This document shows, piece by piece, positions 26,664 through 36,083 of a stretch of DNA of 51,232 nt. The position numbers and the translations under genes are program-made. The notes under the pieces were generated by a model. That model did no database searches. It saw nothing but the letters and a program-made list of their open reading frames with translations, and was not told the origin of the DNA. The number at the start of each line of letters is the position of its first letter. The stretch's first letter is position 1. The stretch lies in contig SHVP01000005.1 of assembly GCA_009694165.1 (NCBI GenBank), positions 1 through 51,232 of the forward strand, read 5' to 3'. The stretch comes from Alphaproteobacteria bacterium. GTDB taxonomy: Bacteria > Pseudomonadota > Alphaproteobacteria > SHVP01.

Positions 26664-27154
26664 TGGGCCATTTTCTGACCAATCCGGAGACGTGGGTTGC
26701 CGTCTCCTTTGTGATCTTCGTCGCGATCTTCCTGGCCGTGGGCGTAAAGCGGATCACGGCACAGCTCGACCAACGCACGGGGGCGATCAAGGCCGAGATT
26801 GACGAGGCCCGCAAGCTGCGCGAGGAAGCGCTCTCCTTGTTGGCCAGCTATCAGCGCAAGCAGCGCGATGCCCTGCACGAGGCCGAGTCGATCGTCGCCC
26901 AGGCGCGCGAGCAGGTGGCAACGATGCGGAGCGAGGCGGATGCGGCGCTCGATGATCAGTTGAAGCGGCGCGCCGATCTCGCCGTCGAGAAAATCGCCCG
27001 CGCCGAAGCGCAGGCGGTGCAGGAGGTGCGCAACCTCGCGGTCGACGTGGCGGTCAGCGCAGCCGAGCGCCTCATCGCCGAGAACCTCGATCCGGCCCGC
27101 GCCAGAGCGTTGATCGATCAGGCCATCAGCGACGTCGGTCGCAAGCTCAACTGA
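26663..27154 (+). CDS. atpF: ATP synthase Fo subunit b
   Basis: Second stator subunit, which pairs with b' to hold the F1 head. The N-terminus GHFLTNPETWVAVSFVIFVAIFL gives one membrane helix; the rest is charged coiled coil with RKLREEALSLLASYQRKQRDA, and ends DQAISDVGRKLN. 163 residues from the ATG at 26663; a GTG directly before it (26660) is also possible. It is the last gene of this operon. The F1 genes are not in the window, as expected for the split alphaproteobacterial arrangement. Confidence 0.94.
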   Translation: MGHFLTNPETWVAVSFVIFVAIFLAVGVKRITAQLDQRTGAIKAEIDEARKLREEALSLLASYQRKQRDALHEAESIVAQAREQVATMRSEADAALDDQLKRRADLAVEKIARAEAQAVQEVRNLAVDVAVSAAERLIAENLDPARARALIDQAISDVGRKLN

Positions 27155-27286
27155 CGACCTCCGGCCGATCCAAGACCACCGCAGTACCCCCTACGATCGC
27201 CACCCGCTCCGCTTACCACTCCGCTGCAGCGAGGTGTGGCGGCACTATCACGTGCTAAACTTCCCCCAACCAAAGGGGAGGAGCCA

Positions 27287-28120
27287 ATGACCGACATCGA
27301 CCGCAACTTCGTCCGCATCAAGGAAGGCCAAGTCCACTTTCGCAGCCTTGGCGACATCAAGAAGGGCCGGCCGTTGGTGATGATCCATGCCTCGCCGGCC
27401 TCGTCCTACAACCTGATCCCCTTGATGAAGGTGATGGGCGAGAAGCGCCCACTCTATGCGCCCGACACGCTCGGCAACGGCGATTCGGCCAAGGCGCAGA
27501 TGGCCGTCCCCGACATGGCCTATTACGGCGACGCGGTGAAGCGCCAGCTCGACGCCCTTGGGGTCGACGAGGTTGACGTCTACGGCACCCATACCGGCGG
27601 GTCGATCGCCATGGAGCTGGCAATCCAGAATCCGAAACGCGTCCGCCGTGTCGTTATCGACGGCATCGGTCTTTACACGGAGGCCGAGAAGGCAGACATG
27701 CTGGCCAACTATACGCCCGAGATCAAACCCGATGCCTTCGGCAGCCAGTTCAACTGGGCCTGGCACTTTGTGCGTGACCAGAGTTTCTTCTTCCCCTGGT
27801 ACAAGCGCGACGTCGAGCACCAGCGCAAGCATGGCCTTGCCTCGCCCGAACAAATGCACGCCGTGGTGATGGAGGTATTGAAGTCGATCGACAGCTACCA
27901 TCACGGCTACCGCGCCTCGTTTCGCTACCCGAAGAAGGAACGCCTGCCGCACGTCACCCAGCCGGTGCTGATGATCTACGAGACCACCGACCCACTGTTC
28001 AAATACAAGGACGATGCCGTGCGCGCGGTGAAGCGCTGCACCGAGGGGGCCCTGCCGCCCGGCAGCACCACCGCCGACAAGGCCAAGCTGATCAACGACT
28101 GGTTCGACAAGGCGATCTAG
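27287..28120 (+). CDS. Alpha/beta hydrolase-fold protein with His at the nucleophile site
   Basis: A 277-residue alpha/beta hydrolase-fold protein. The oxyanion strand reads VMIHASPASSYN and the fold then shows YAPDTLGNGDS. At the nucleophile elbow, where relatives have G-H-S-x-G-G, this protein has G-T-H-T-G-G, putting His102 in the Ser position. A late His partner is also not evident: the C-terminal end has ETTDPLFKYKDDA and then no clear His. It may be a non-hydrolytic member or use another mechanism. A strong GGGGAGGAG ribosome binding site precedes the ATG at 27287. The frameshifted dienelactone hydrolase follows 15 bp later, probably in the same operon. Confidence 0.84.
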   Translation: MTDIDRNFVRIKEGQVHFRSLGDIKKGRPLVMIHASPASSYNLIPLMKVMGEKRPLYAPDTLGNGDSAKAQMAVPDMAYYGDAVKRQLDALGVDEVDVYGTHTGGSIAMELAIQNPKRVRRVVIDGIGLYTEAEKADMLANYTPEIKPDAFGSQFNWAWHFVRDQSFFFPWYKRDVEHQRKHGLASPEQMHAVVMEVLKSIDSYHHGYRASFRYPKKERLPHVTQPVLMIYETTDPLFKYKDDAVRAVKRCTEGALPPGSTTADKAKLINDWFDKAI

Positions 28121-28135
28121 CGAGGAGGCGCAAAC

Positions 28136-29099
28136 GTGCGGATGCGGATCGTTCGAGATCTCGCCCGCGTCGCTCCTGCATTGGTGACGCTGTTGGCCGT
28201 GTCGGCCGGAATGGTCGCAGGAAGCGGGGCGGCACGGGCCCAGGAGGCCGTGACGATCACCGTGGCCGCCTCGGGCGAGCAATTGCCGGCGACGTTGCGG
28301 CGCCCGGCGGGTGAGGGTCCGTTTCCGGCAGTGACCATCCTGCACGATTGCAACGGCGTCGGACCGCGCTCGAGCGAGGCGCCCCGGCGCTGGGCGAATG
28401 ACCTGCGGGCCCAGGGCTACGTCGTCATCATTCCCGATAGTTTCACGCCGCGCGGCCTGCCAGATGGCATCTGCACCGAACCGCCCCAGCGGTCGCGCAC
28501 GGTGGACGGCAACGTGCGTGCCGGCGACGCCTATGCGGCGCTCGCTTTCCTGCACACTCTTGCCTATGTCGACGGCAGGCGGGTGGGCGTGATGGGCGGG
28601 TCGCATGGCGGCCGATCGACGCTCGCCGCGATGGTCGAGCCGGTGGGCGATGGCGATCCGTTGGCAGTGGTAAAGCGGGACGGCTTTGCCGCCGGCATCG
28701 CCCTCTATCCGGCCTGTGCGGTGACTTACGGCCGCTGGATGGTCGAGCGCGGCGGCGGCCGTACAGGTTCGCTCTACCGTTTCGCCGGCGTTTACCGACC
28801 GACCGCGCCGCTCCTCCTCCTCGTCGGCGAGATCGACGACTGGGCGCCCGCGGCGGCCTGCCGCGAGCTCGTTGAGGCGGCCCAGGCGAAACGGGCAGCC
28901 GGTCGCCCTGAAGATTTACGCGGGGGCTCACCATTCGTTCGACAGCGCCAATCCCGTACGCTTCATTCCCGAACGGACCAATGCCCACTCTCCCACCGGC
29001 AAGGGCGCGACCACCGGTGGCAATGCCGAAGCCTGGGCCGACGCCAAGGTCCAGGTGAGCGCGTTTTTCGCCCGCCACGTGGCAAGAACGGGCAACTAG
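28136..29099 (+). pseudogene. Dienelactone hydrolase family protein, frameshifted
   Basis: Exported hydrolase broken by one frameshift near 28885-28900. The first part starts at a GTG (28136, with GGAGG eight bases before). It has a signal peptide ending ARAQ, the strand VTILHDCNGVG, the nucleophile elbow GGSHGG and an Asp in VGEIDDWAPA. Up to AAQAKR the frame is right. The remaining family sequence (GQPVALKIYAGAHHSFDSAN, with the catalytic His) is in the +1 frame and ends at a stop at 29099. Without the shift the product runs on to 29161 in a nonsense tail without the His. Either one base was gained in nature or this is a sequencing or assembly error. Product with the shift repaired would be about 320 residues. 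Confidence 0.8.
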
Positions 29100-29192
29100 G
29101 GAGCGCGGGCGCTCCCACATCTCGAAGGTCTCGTGTCGATGGAGCGGGCGGAGGGCGATAGGATCAGGCCGTCACCCCGGAAGAGAACCCCC

Positions 29193-30599
29193 ATGCCCCA
29201 GCCGTCCGAACGGTCTCCCCCTCCCCGCGTGAGCCTCACCGAGCGGCTCGCCGCCGAGATCGCGGACACGCCCACCGGCGCCGTTCCGGACAGCGCGTTG
29301 GCAGCGCTGCGGCGGCTGGTGATCGACCATGTCGGTATCACCTACATGGGCGCGGCGCTGACCGGCCGGGCACTGCTGGCCTATGCGAGCGATCTCGCCG
29401 GGCGGCCGGATGCTGTGCTGCTGGGCGGCGATGGGCTCAAGGTCCCTGCCGAAGTCGCTGCCGGCATCAACGGCCAGTTCTGCCGCGCCACCAACTTCGA
29501 AGACACCGGACCGGGACGCCACATCGGCCCGCTATGCGTCCATACCGCCCTCGCGGTCGGCCAGCGCAGTCACGCCTCGGGCCGCGAGGTACTGGCGGCG
29601 GCGGCGCTCGGCTACGTCCATTGCGCGCGCTTCCACTTCGCGGTGCGCGCCAACAATGGCATGGCGCACCATCGCTCGACGGCGGCGGCGATCGCCGCGC
29701 GACTATTGCGGCTCGACCGGGCGACGACGGCGCGCGCCCTCAGCCTCGCCTGGGAACTCCCCCACCGCGCGGTCGCGACCGGGAATGCGCAGGTGTTCGC
29801 CAGCGCGTTCGAGCGCAAGCGGATTTCACCGCTTGGTACGCCCGGGCAACTCGCCACGCCCCTGTTCCATGCCCGCGCTGGCGTGCAGGCGGCGGTGATG
29901 GCGAGCCACGGTCTTGAGAGCATCCCCGACGAAATCGATCGCTTCGCGGCCGATTACGACGTCGCTGAGCTAATGCGATCGCCGACGCCGTTCGACCTGT
30001 GCGAACACATCGAGCTTAAGCCCTGGCCCTGCAATCGGCCCGGCCAATGCGCCCTGCAGGCGTTGGCCGACCTCGTCCGCGACCATGCCTTCGATGCGGG
30101 CGCCATCACGAGCGTGCGGCTTTCCGTTCCCTATCCCTCCACGGTGCCGCACCAGTTCGAGCCCGAGCCCGAGACCTATTGGGAGGCGATCTATTCGGTG
30201 CAATGGGCCGCGGCCATGGTGCTGCTCGGGCTACCGGCCGGCCCGCAATGGGTCAGCGCCCAACGCCTTGTCGACCCGGTGGCCCGCCGGCTGTGCCAGG
30301 TCACCGAGGTCGTCGAGGACCGCGACGCCACGCGCGCCTATAACGAGCTGCGGCGGGCCGACGTCCGCGGCACGGCAGAGGTCGTCGCCGGCGGCCGCAC
30401 CTACCGGGCGGCGGCAACGCTTGGCGCGACCTTCGGTAGCCCCGAGCGGCCGATGACCGACGCCATGGTCGAGGCGAAGTTCCATGAGACGACGGCGCTG
30501 TGCATGCCGCGCGAGCGGTCGGCCCGCCTGCTCGCCGCGCTCCGCCGCCTCGACGCCATCGGTAACGTTAACGACCTGGCGGCGTTGCTGTCGGGGTGA
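29193..30599 (+). CDS. MmgE/PrpD family protein
   Basis: A 468-residue protein of the 2-methylcitrate dehydratase/immune-responsive gene family; known members dehydrate or isomerise small carboxylic acids, but substrate here is unknown. It has the all-helical N-terminal domain (DSALAALRRLVIDHVGITYMGA), the conserved NFEDTGPGRHIGPL and NGMAHHRSTAAAIAA segments, and a C-terminal domain with IELKPWPCNRPGQCALQA and MTDAMVEAKF. The ATG at 29193 is preferred over an in-frame start at 29133. It lies 4 bp from the convergent MDR gene. With the hydrolases upstream it may form a small catabolic set. Confidence 0.87.
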   Translation: MPQPSERSPPPRVSLTERLAAEIADTPTGAVPDSALAALRRLVIDHVGITYMGAALTGRALLAYASDLAGRPDAVLLGGDGLKVPAEVAAGINGQFCRATNFEDTGPGRHIGPLCVHTALAVGQRSHASGREVLAAAALGYVHCARFHFAVRANNGMAHHRSTAAAIAARLLRLDRATTARALSLAWELPHRAVATGNAQVFASAFERKRISPLGTPGQLATPLFHARAGVQAAVMASHGLESIPDEIDRFAADYDVAELMRSPTPFDLCEHIELKPWPCNRPGQCALQALADLVRDHAFDAGAITSVRLSVPYPSTVPHQFEPEPETYWEAIYSVQWAAAMVLLGLPAGPQWVSAQRLVDPVARRLCQVTEVVEDRDATRAYNELRRADVRGTAEVVAGGRTYRAAATLGATFGSPERPMTDAMVEAKFHETTALCMPRERSARLLAALRRLDAIGNVNDLAALLSG

Positions 30600-30603
30600 T
30601 GCG

Positions 30604-31677
30604 TCACCCCGGATCGGGACCGACGCGGACCAAAGCCTTGCCGATATTTTCGCCCTGTAGCATGCCGACAAATGCGCGCGGCGCCTGGTCGATCCCGTCG
30701 GTCAGATGTTCGCGTGATTGTAGCCGACCCTCACGCATCCAGCCGACGATCTCACGAATGGCGGCCGGGTGCTCGCGCGCCCAATCGTGGACGACGAACC
30801 CCTCCATGCGGGCGCGGCGGGCTAGCAGCATCGTGTAGGGGCGCCGACCGCGCGACGTGGCCAGGTCCTGGTCGTACTCGGCGATGACGCCAACCACCGC
30901 CCAGCGTGCCCGATTGTTGAGCAGCGTCAGAACGGCATCGGCGATCGGCCCGCCCGTATTGTCGTAGTAGCAGTCGATTCCGTTCGGGCATGCCGCGCGC
31001 AGCGCCGCCGTCAGGTCGGGGGCGGTGCGGTAGTTGATACCCGCGTCGAAACCGAGGTCGCGCTCGATCCAGTCGACCTTCGCGTCCGAGCCGGCGATGC
31101 CGACGACACGGCAGCCTTTGATCTTGGCTATTTGCCCGACCACCGACCCCGTCGCACCGGCGGCCGAGCTTACGACCACCGTCTCGGCCGCCTTGGGCTG
31201 GCAGACCTTCAACAAGCCGAAATAGGCGGTCATGCCGGTGCGGCCGAGCGGCCCAAGCCAGGCCGCCAGCGGCCCGAGCGCGGGATCGACGCGGGTGACA
31301 CCGCCCGCGTTGTCGAGGCGGTCGCCAGCACCATCGTGGAGCGCGTATTGCTGCCAGCCGAGCTTGCCTTCGATCAGGTCGCCCGCCGCGAACGCCGGAT
31401 TGCGCGATTCGATGACCTCGCCGACCACCGCGCCGTGCATCACCTCGCCAAGGCCGAGCACCTGGTTCTTCGGCGACCATTGCCGGTACTGCTGGACCGG
31501 CTTCATGCGCAGCCAGATCCACGGATCGAGCGACAGCAGGATCGTCCGTACCAGAAATTGGCCGGGGCCGGGCTGCGGCATCGGGCTATCGACCACGCGG
31601 AAGTCGTCGGCGCGCGGGACGCCCTCGGGATAGCGCGCCAGAACGACTTGGCGGTTGCGGTTGGCCTTCAGGGTCAT
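30604..31677 (-). CDS. NADP-dependent MDR-family oxidoreductase
   Basis: Zinc-independent medium-chain dehydrogenase/reductase of 357 residues, of the prostaglandin/leukotriene reductase-like group that reduces alpha,beta-unsaturated ketones and aldehydes. The N-terminal GroES-like domain has LLSLDPWIWLRM and LGEVMHGAVVGEV. The nucleotide-binding fold begins ETVVVSSAAGATGSVVGQIAKIKG. YYDNTGGPIAD and the C-terminal QGENIGKALVRVG are typical. It shares this build with the second MDR at 33.4 kb, suggesting old duplication. It follows the binding-protein gene on the same strand after 19 bp. Confidence 0.9.
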   Translation of the reverse strand: MTLKANRNRQVVLARYPEGVPRADDFRVVDSPMPQPGPGQFLVRTILLSLDPWIWLRMKPVQQYRQWSPKNQVLGLGEVMHGAVVGEVIESRNPAFAAGDLIEGKLGWQQYALHDGAGDRLDNAGGVTRVDPALGPLAAWLGPLGRTGMTAYFGLLKVCQPKAAETVVVSSAAGATGSVVGQIAKIKGCRVVGIAGSDAKVDWIERDLGFDAGINYRTAPDLTAALRAACPNGIDCYYDNTGGPIADAVLTLLNNRARWAVVGVIAEYDQDLATSRGRRPYTMLLARRARMEGFVVHDWAREHPAAIREIVGWMREGRLQSREHLTDGIDQAPRAFVGMLQGENIGKALVRVGPDPG

Positions 31678-31696
31678 GATCCCGCAACCGGCGACG

Positions 31697-33241
31697 TCAG
31701 CCGTCGACGCTCATGTGCTCGTAGTGGATGACCTTGTTCCAATTCTTGTATCCCTTGACGCGCTTGGCGACGCCGGTGATGTCGAAGCCGTCGAACAAGA
31801 ACAGCGCCAGCGCTTCCTCGTTCGACTTCTTCATCAACTCCTGCAGGAGCGCCAGCCGCTTCTTGGGATCCAATTCACGGGCCTGATCGCGGATCAACTG
31901 GGTCAGTTCCGGAATGCAGGTCGACACCGGCCGGGTCACGATCTCGCAGCCGAAGACCTGAAACGGGATCGACGCGTCCTGCATCGGCGAGAAGAACGCG
32001 GTTACGGACGTCATATCGCCCTTCCAGGTGCTGTCGTTGATGAGCTTCTGGCGCTCGCCGGGCGGCATGAGAACGACATCGATGTTGATGCCGACACGGG
32101 CGAGATCGGCCGCGACGACCTGGAACACGTCGCCGCCCGCCCCGAACAGGGCGGACGTCTCGAACACGGTCGAAAACCCCCGGGGGTAGCCTGCTTCCGC
32201 CAGCAGTTGCCGGGCTTTGGTAGGGTCGTAGGGGTAAGGCTTGACGTCCGGGGTGTAGCCGAACGTTCCCGGGATCGCCGGCTGCCCTGCCGGTTTGCCG
32301 TGGCCGCCCAGCAGTTGGTTGACCATCGCATCCTTGTTGACGGCGTAGTTCACGGCCTGGCGCACACGCCGATCAGCGAACGGCGCCTTGCCGCCCCACT
32401 TCTTGGCGAAATCGACGGTGAAGAGGCCGATCTGCGCGGCGAACGGCGCCCCCTCGACGGCGGCGACATGACCGGCGGCGCGAATGCGCGGCACGTCGTC
32501 GGGGGCCATGTTGAACGCGATGTCGAGCTGTCCGGCGGAGAGAGCGGCGAGCCGTGTCGCCGCCTCGGGAACGTTGAGCAGGCGCATGTTTTTGGTTTTG
32601 GCCGGCCGCCAGCTCTTGTCGAAGGCGGTCGAAACCTGCTCCTGGTCGGTCCAGCTCACGATGCGAAAGGGGCCCGACGCCACCGGCTTGACGGCAAAGT
32701 CCTTTACGCCCAGGTCGGCGAACGCGGCCATGTCGATCACATAGAACGCTGCCAGCTTGGGGATAAACAGAGGATCGAGGTCGCGAGTAACGAATTCGAC
32801 CGTGTGCGAGTCGACCGCCTTATAGCTCGCGAGCTGCATGTTGCGCATGATGCCGGCTGTCTTGCCGACGTCGGTGTGAAGGTAGTCGAACGCCTTGACG
32901 ACGTTGGCGGCGTCGTTCGGACGACCGCTCCAGAACGTTACGTCCTTACGGAACGTCACGCGCCAGGTCTTGGCGTCGACGTTCTCCCACTTCTCGGCGG
33001 CGAAGGGCAGGACTTGTCCGTGGTCGTCGACACGGACGAACGAATCGTAGGAGCCCTCCCACCAGTACATGTGCGGCCAGATGTAGTTGAGCCCGTACAC
33101 GTTGCCGAGCGTCAGCGAGTTCTGGTACATGGCGACGCGCAGGGTGTCGGGAGCGTCCTGGGCCGCGGCGGGAGCGGCCGTCAGGCCCGCCAGAAGGGCG
33201 GCGCCAGCCACGAACGAGAAGCGTGTGCGTTCATTCCTCAT
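31697..33241 (-). CDS. ABC transporter substrate-binding protein, family 5
   Basis: Periplasmic solute-binding protein of the peptide/nickel (SBP_bac_5) family, 514 residues. A signal peptide ends in AAPAAAQ (about residue 28). Family features include the early LRVAMYQNS, VTFRKDVTFWSG, and a C-terminal ADRRVRQAVNYAVNKDAMVNQLL and YDPTKARQLLAEAGYP. The ligand cannot be told; such proteins bind peptides, opines, sugars or other organics. No permease or ATPase genes are nearby, so it is an orphan here and must share a transporter elsewhere. It sits between two MDR oxidoreductase genes and reads into the first. Confidence 0.92.
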   Translation of the reverse strand: MRNERTRFSFVAGAALLAGLTAAPAAAQDAPDTLRVAMYQNSLTLGNVYGLNYIWPHMYWWEGSYDSFVRVDDHGQVLPFAAEKWENVDAKTWRVTFRKDVTFWSGRPNDAANVVKAFDYLHTDVGKTAGIMRNMQLASYKAVDSHTVEFVTRDLDPLFIPKLAAFYVIDMAAFADLGVKDFAVKPVASGPFRIVSWTDQEQVSTAFDKSWRPAKTKNMRLLNVPEAATRLAALSAGQLDIAFNMAPDDVPRIRAAGHVAAVEGAPFAAQIGLFTVDFAKKWGGKAPFADRRVRQAVNYAVNKDAMVNQLLGGHGKPAGQPAIPGTFGYTPDVKPYPYDPTKARQLLAEAGYPRGFSTVFETSALFGAGGDVFQVVAADLARVGINIDVVLMPPGERQKLINDSTWKGDMTSVTAFFSPMQDASIPFQVFGCEIVTRPVSTCIPELTQLIRDQARELDPKKRLALLQELMKKSNEEALALFLFDGFDITGVAKRVKGYKNWNKVIHYEHMSVDG

Positions 33242-33387
33242 TGTTTTTCCCGTTGCGTCGACTTGGCTTTGCCGTCATTGGAAAAGCCTCCCCGAATGAC
33301 GGCGCCGAGTCAACTGTGGAGAGTGCGGCGCGCGGGGCTCGCAAAACTTGGGTGTCATCGAAAAATCTCCGTCAAAAGTGTGCCAAG

Positions 33388-34491
33388 ATGACCACCATGG
33401 ATAAGGGCGTCTCGCGCATCCACGTCGCCCAGGCCAGCCTGACGATGCCAACTGACGAACGGCATTGGCGCTGGCTGCTCGCCCGCCGGCCGATCGGCCG
33501 CCCGCAGCCCGACGACTTCCTGTTCGTCGAGGACATGCTGCCCCTGCCACCGCCGGGGAAGTTCCTCGCCCGCGTGATCTATCTGTCGATCGACCCCAAG
33601 CAGCGCCTGTTGATGAATGCGACGCCGCGGTTCGTCGAACTGACGCCCCTCTACGGCACGCTGTTCGGCATGGCGGTTGGCGAGGTGATCCTGTCGAATC
33701 ATCCCGATTTCCGCGCGGGTGACATCGTCACCGATCTGTTCGGCTGGCAGAGTCACGCGGTCGCCGACGGCAAGGGACACTATTCGAGCAATCCCCACGG
33801 CACCCGCAAGATCGACCCGGCGCAGGGGCCGATCTCGACCGCGCTCGGCGTCCTCGGCTCGGGCGGTTTGACCGCCTATTTCTCGGTCATGCGCGAACTG
33901 AAGCCGCGCCGCGGCGAGACCATGGTGGTGTCAAGCGCGGCGGGCAACGTCGGGCTGGTGGCGGGACAGATCGGCAAGATTCTGGGGTGCCGCGTGATCG
34001 GCCTGACCAGCACCGACGAGAAATGCGCGACGCTCGTGCGCGACTTCGGCTACGACGAAGCCATTAACTATCGCCGCGCGGCCGATCTCGCCGCGGCGAT
34101 TCGCGGCGCGGCGCCCAAGGGCGTCGACCTCTACTACGACAACGTGGGGGGCCCGATTGCCGCTGCGGTGGCCACGACGCTGAACCCGGGCGCGCGGGTG
34201 ACGCTGGTCGGCATCATCGACAACTACAACAGCATCGACGAAGGCGGCCGCCCTTGGCACTGGCCGTTCAGCCAGACGATGAAGTACTTCATCATCCACG
34301 ACTACCATCGCGAATACGGCGAAGGGCTCCGGTATCTGTCGACGTGGATCAACGAGGGCCGGCTGCGCTACCGCGAGGATATCTGGGAGGGTCTTGAAAA
34401 AGCCCCCGAGGCGCTCCTCGACCTCTTCGATGGCGGCAATATCGGCAAGCGCCTGATCCGCGTCGCCCCCAATCCGCCGGGGATCGCGTAG
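33388..34491 (+). CDS. NADP-dependent MDR-family oxidoreductase, second copy
   Basis: Medium-chain reductase of 367 residues similar in build to the protein at 30.6 kb. It shows IYLSIDPKQRLLMN, the nucleotide fold start ETMVVSSAAGNVGLVAGQIGKILG, LYYDNVGGPIAAAV and the C-terminal DGGNIGKRLIRV. I use the ATG at 33388; another ATG lies at 33397. The gene is divergent from the orphan binding-protein gene (146 bp between starts) and ends 20 bp from gcvPB, to which it is convergent. Substrate is unknown; the group acts on enones and similar compounds. Confidence 0.88.
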   Translation: MTTMDKGVSRIHVAQASLTMPTDERHWRWLLARRPIGRPQPDDFLFVEDMLPLPPPGKFLARVIYLSIDPKQRLLMNATPRFVELTPLYGTLFGMAVGEVILSNHPDFRAGDIVTDLFGWQSHAVADGKGHYSSNPHGTRKIDPAQGPISTALGVLGSGGLTAYFSVMRELKPRRGETMVVSSAAGNVGLVAGQIGKILGCRVIGLTSTDEKCATLVRDFGYDEAINYRRAADLAAAIRGAAPKGVDLYYDNVGGPIAAAVATTLNPGARVTLVGIIDNYNSIDEGGRPWHWPFSQTMKYFIIHDYHREYGEGLRYLSTWINEGRLRYREDIWEGLEKAPEALLDLFDGGNIGKRLIRVAPNPPGIA

Positions 34492-34511
34492 CGGGTCGCG
34501 GCCGTCGATCC

Positions 34512-36083
34512 CTACTCCGCCGCCTGCGCCGGACTAGGTGGGCGCCAGCGCAGCACCGGCAAGCGCGCGGCGCGGGTTTCATCGAGGCGGCGGCGCGGCG
34601 CCAGCCGCGGCGCACCGGTGAAGCGCGCCTGGTCGCCGCCCTTGGCCTGGCGCGCCAGGAAGCGGAGCGTGCCGATCAACTGGTCGAGCGCGTCCTTCGA
34701 CTCGGTCTCGGTCGGTTCGGTCAGCAGCGCGCCGTGGACGATGAGCGGGAAATAGACCGTCATCGGGTGATAGCCCTCGTCGATCATCGCTTTGACGAAA
34801 TCGAGCGTCGTCACCCCCGTTCCTTTCAGGAACGTGTCGTCGAAGAGCACCTCGTGCATGCACGGGCCGGGATAGGCCGGCGACAGATCGCCCGTGAGCG
34901 CCGCCAGCAGGTAGTTGGCGTTGAGCACGGCGTCCTCGGCCACTTGGCGGAGCCCGTCGCTGCCGTGCGAGAGCATGTAGGCAAGCGCGCGGACGAACAT
35001 GCCCATCTGGCCGTGGAACGCCTTGACGCGGCCGAACGGCTGTAGCCCGGCAGCAGCGGCGGCTTCATCGGTTTCGATCAGCGACAAGCCGTTCGGACCA
35101 TGGACGATCGCCGGCAGCGGCGCGAAGGGGGCGAGCGCCGCCGACAATGCCACCGGTCCAGAGCCCGGGCCACCGCCGCCGTGCGGCGTCGAGAACGTCT
35201 TGTGCAGGTTGATGTGCATGACGTCGATACCGAGATCGCCCGGCCGCACCTTGCCGACGATGGCGTTGAAGTTGGCACCATCGCAGTAGAAGAAGGCGCC
35301 GGCGGCGTGGACGGCGTCGGCCACCTCGCGAATCTGGTCCTCGAACAGGCCGCAGGTATTGGGGTTGGTCAGCATGATCGCCGCAACATCGGGGCCAAGC
35401 TTCGCCTTGAGCGCGGCCAGGTCGATGCGCCCGCGCGCGGTGGAGGGCACCGGGTCGACGGTGTAGCCGCACAGCACGGCGGTCGCCGGATTGGTGCCGT
35501 GCGCCGAGTCAGGAACGAGCACGCGCTTGCGGGCGTCGCCGCGCGCGGCCAACGCGGCGCGGATCGTCATCATGCCGCACATCTCGCCATGGGCGCCGGC
35601 GCCGGGCGACAGCGCTACGGCGGGCAGTCCCGTCAGCACCTTGAGCCAATGTGCCACCTCGTCCATCAGCTTGAGCGCCCCCTGAACGGTGGCGAGCGGC
35701 TGCAGCGGGTGCAGATCGGCGAAGCCGGCGAGACGCGCCATCTTTTCGTTCAGTCGCGGGTTATGCTTCATGGTGCACGAGCCCAACGGATAGAGACCGG
35801 CGTCGATAGCATAGTTTTTCTGCGACAGGCGCACGAAATGGCGCACGACCTGCGGCTCGGACAACCCGGGGAGGCCGATCGACTCGCGGCGATCGAGGCC
35901 GCCCAGGCGATCGCCGACGGCTGGCGGCATCGGCAAATCGACCCCGCAACGACCGGGCGCGCCCTGCTCGAACAGCAAGGGTTCTTCCATCGCCAGTCCG
36001 CGATTGCCGCTATGGGTCGCGGCCTCGCCGGCCGGCGCCGGCGGGCGAGCGCCGGCCGAGTGGGCCTGGGATCGCTCGCTCAT
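34512..36083 (-). CDS. gcvPB: Glycine dehydrogenase (decarboxylating) subunit 2
   Basis: The beta half of P-protein, which decarboxylates glycine using pyridoxal phosphate and passes the aminomethyl group to GcvH. The PLP lysine is Lys295 in [17 protein letters not shown]. The N-terminal [22 protein letters not shown] and [11 protein letters not shown] are family signatures. 523 residues by the ATG at 36083, which overlaps the gcvPA stop (ATGA). The first 30 residues ([14 protein letters not shown]) are a poor match and look like an added linker. Last gene of the gcvT-H-PA-PB operon. Confidence 0.97.
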   Translation of the reverse strand: MSERSQAHSAGARPPAPAGEAATHSGNRGLAMEEPLLFEQGAPGRCGVDLPMPPAVGDRLGGLDRRESIGLPGLSEPQVVRHFVRLSQKNYAIDAGLYPLGSCTMKHNPRLNEKMARLAGFADLHPLQPLATVQGALKLMDEVAHWLKVLTGLPAVALSPGAGAHGEMCGMMTIRAALAARGDARKRVLVPDSAHGTNPATAVLCGYTVDPVPSTARGRIDLAALKAKLGPDVAAIMLTNPNTCGLFEDQIREVADAVHAAGAFFYCDGANFNAIVGKVRPGDLGIDVMHINLHKTFSTPHGGGGPGSGPVALSAALAPFAPLPAIVHGPNGLSLIETDEAAAAAGLQPFGRVKAFHGQMGMFVRALAYMLSHGSDGLRQVAEDAVLNANYLLAALTGDLSPAYPGPCMHEVLFDDTFLKGTGVTTLDFVKAMIDEGYHPMTVYFPLIVHGALLTEPTETESKDALDQLIGTLRFLARQAKGGDQARFTGAPRLAPRRRLDETRAARLPVLRWRPPSPAQAAE

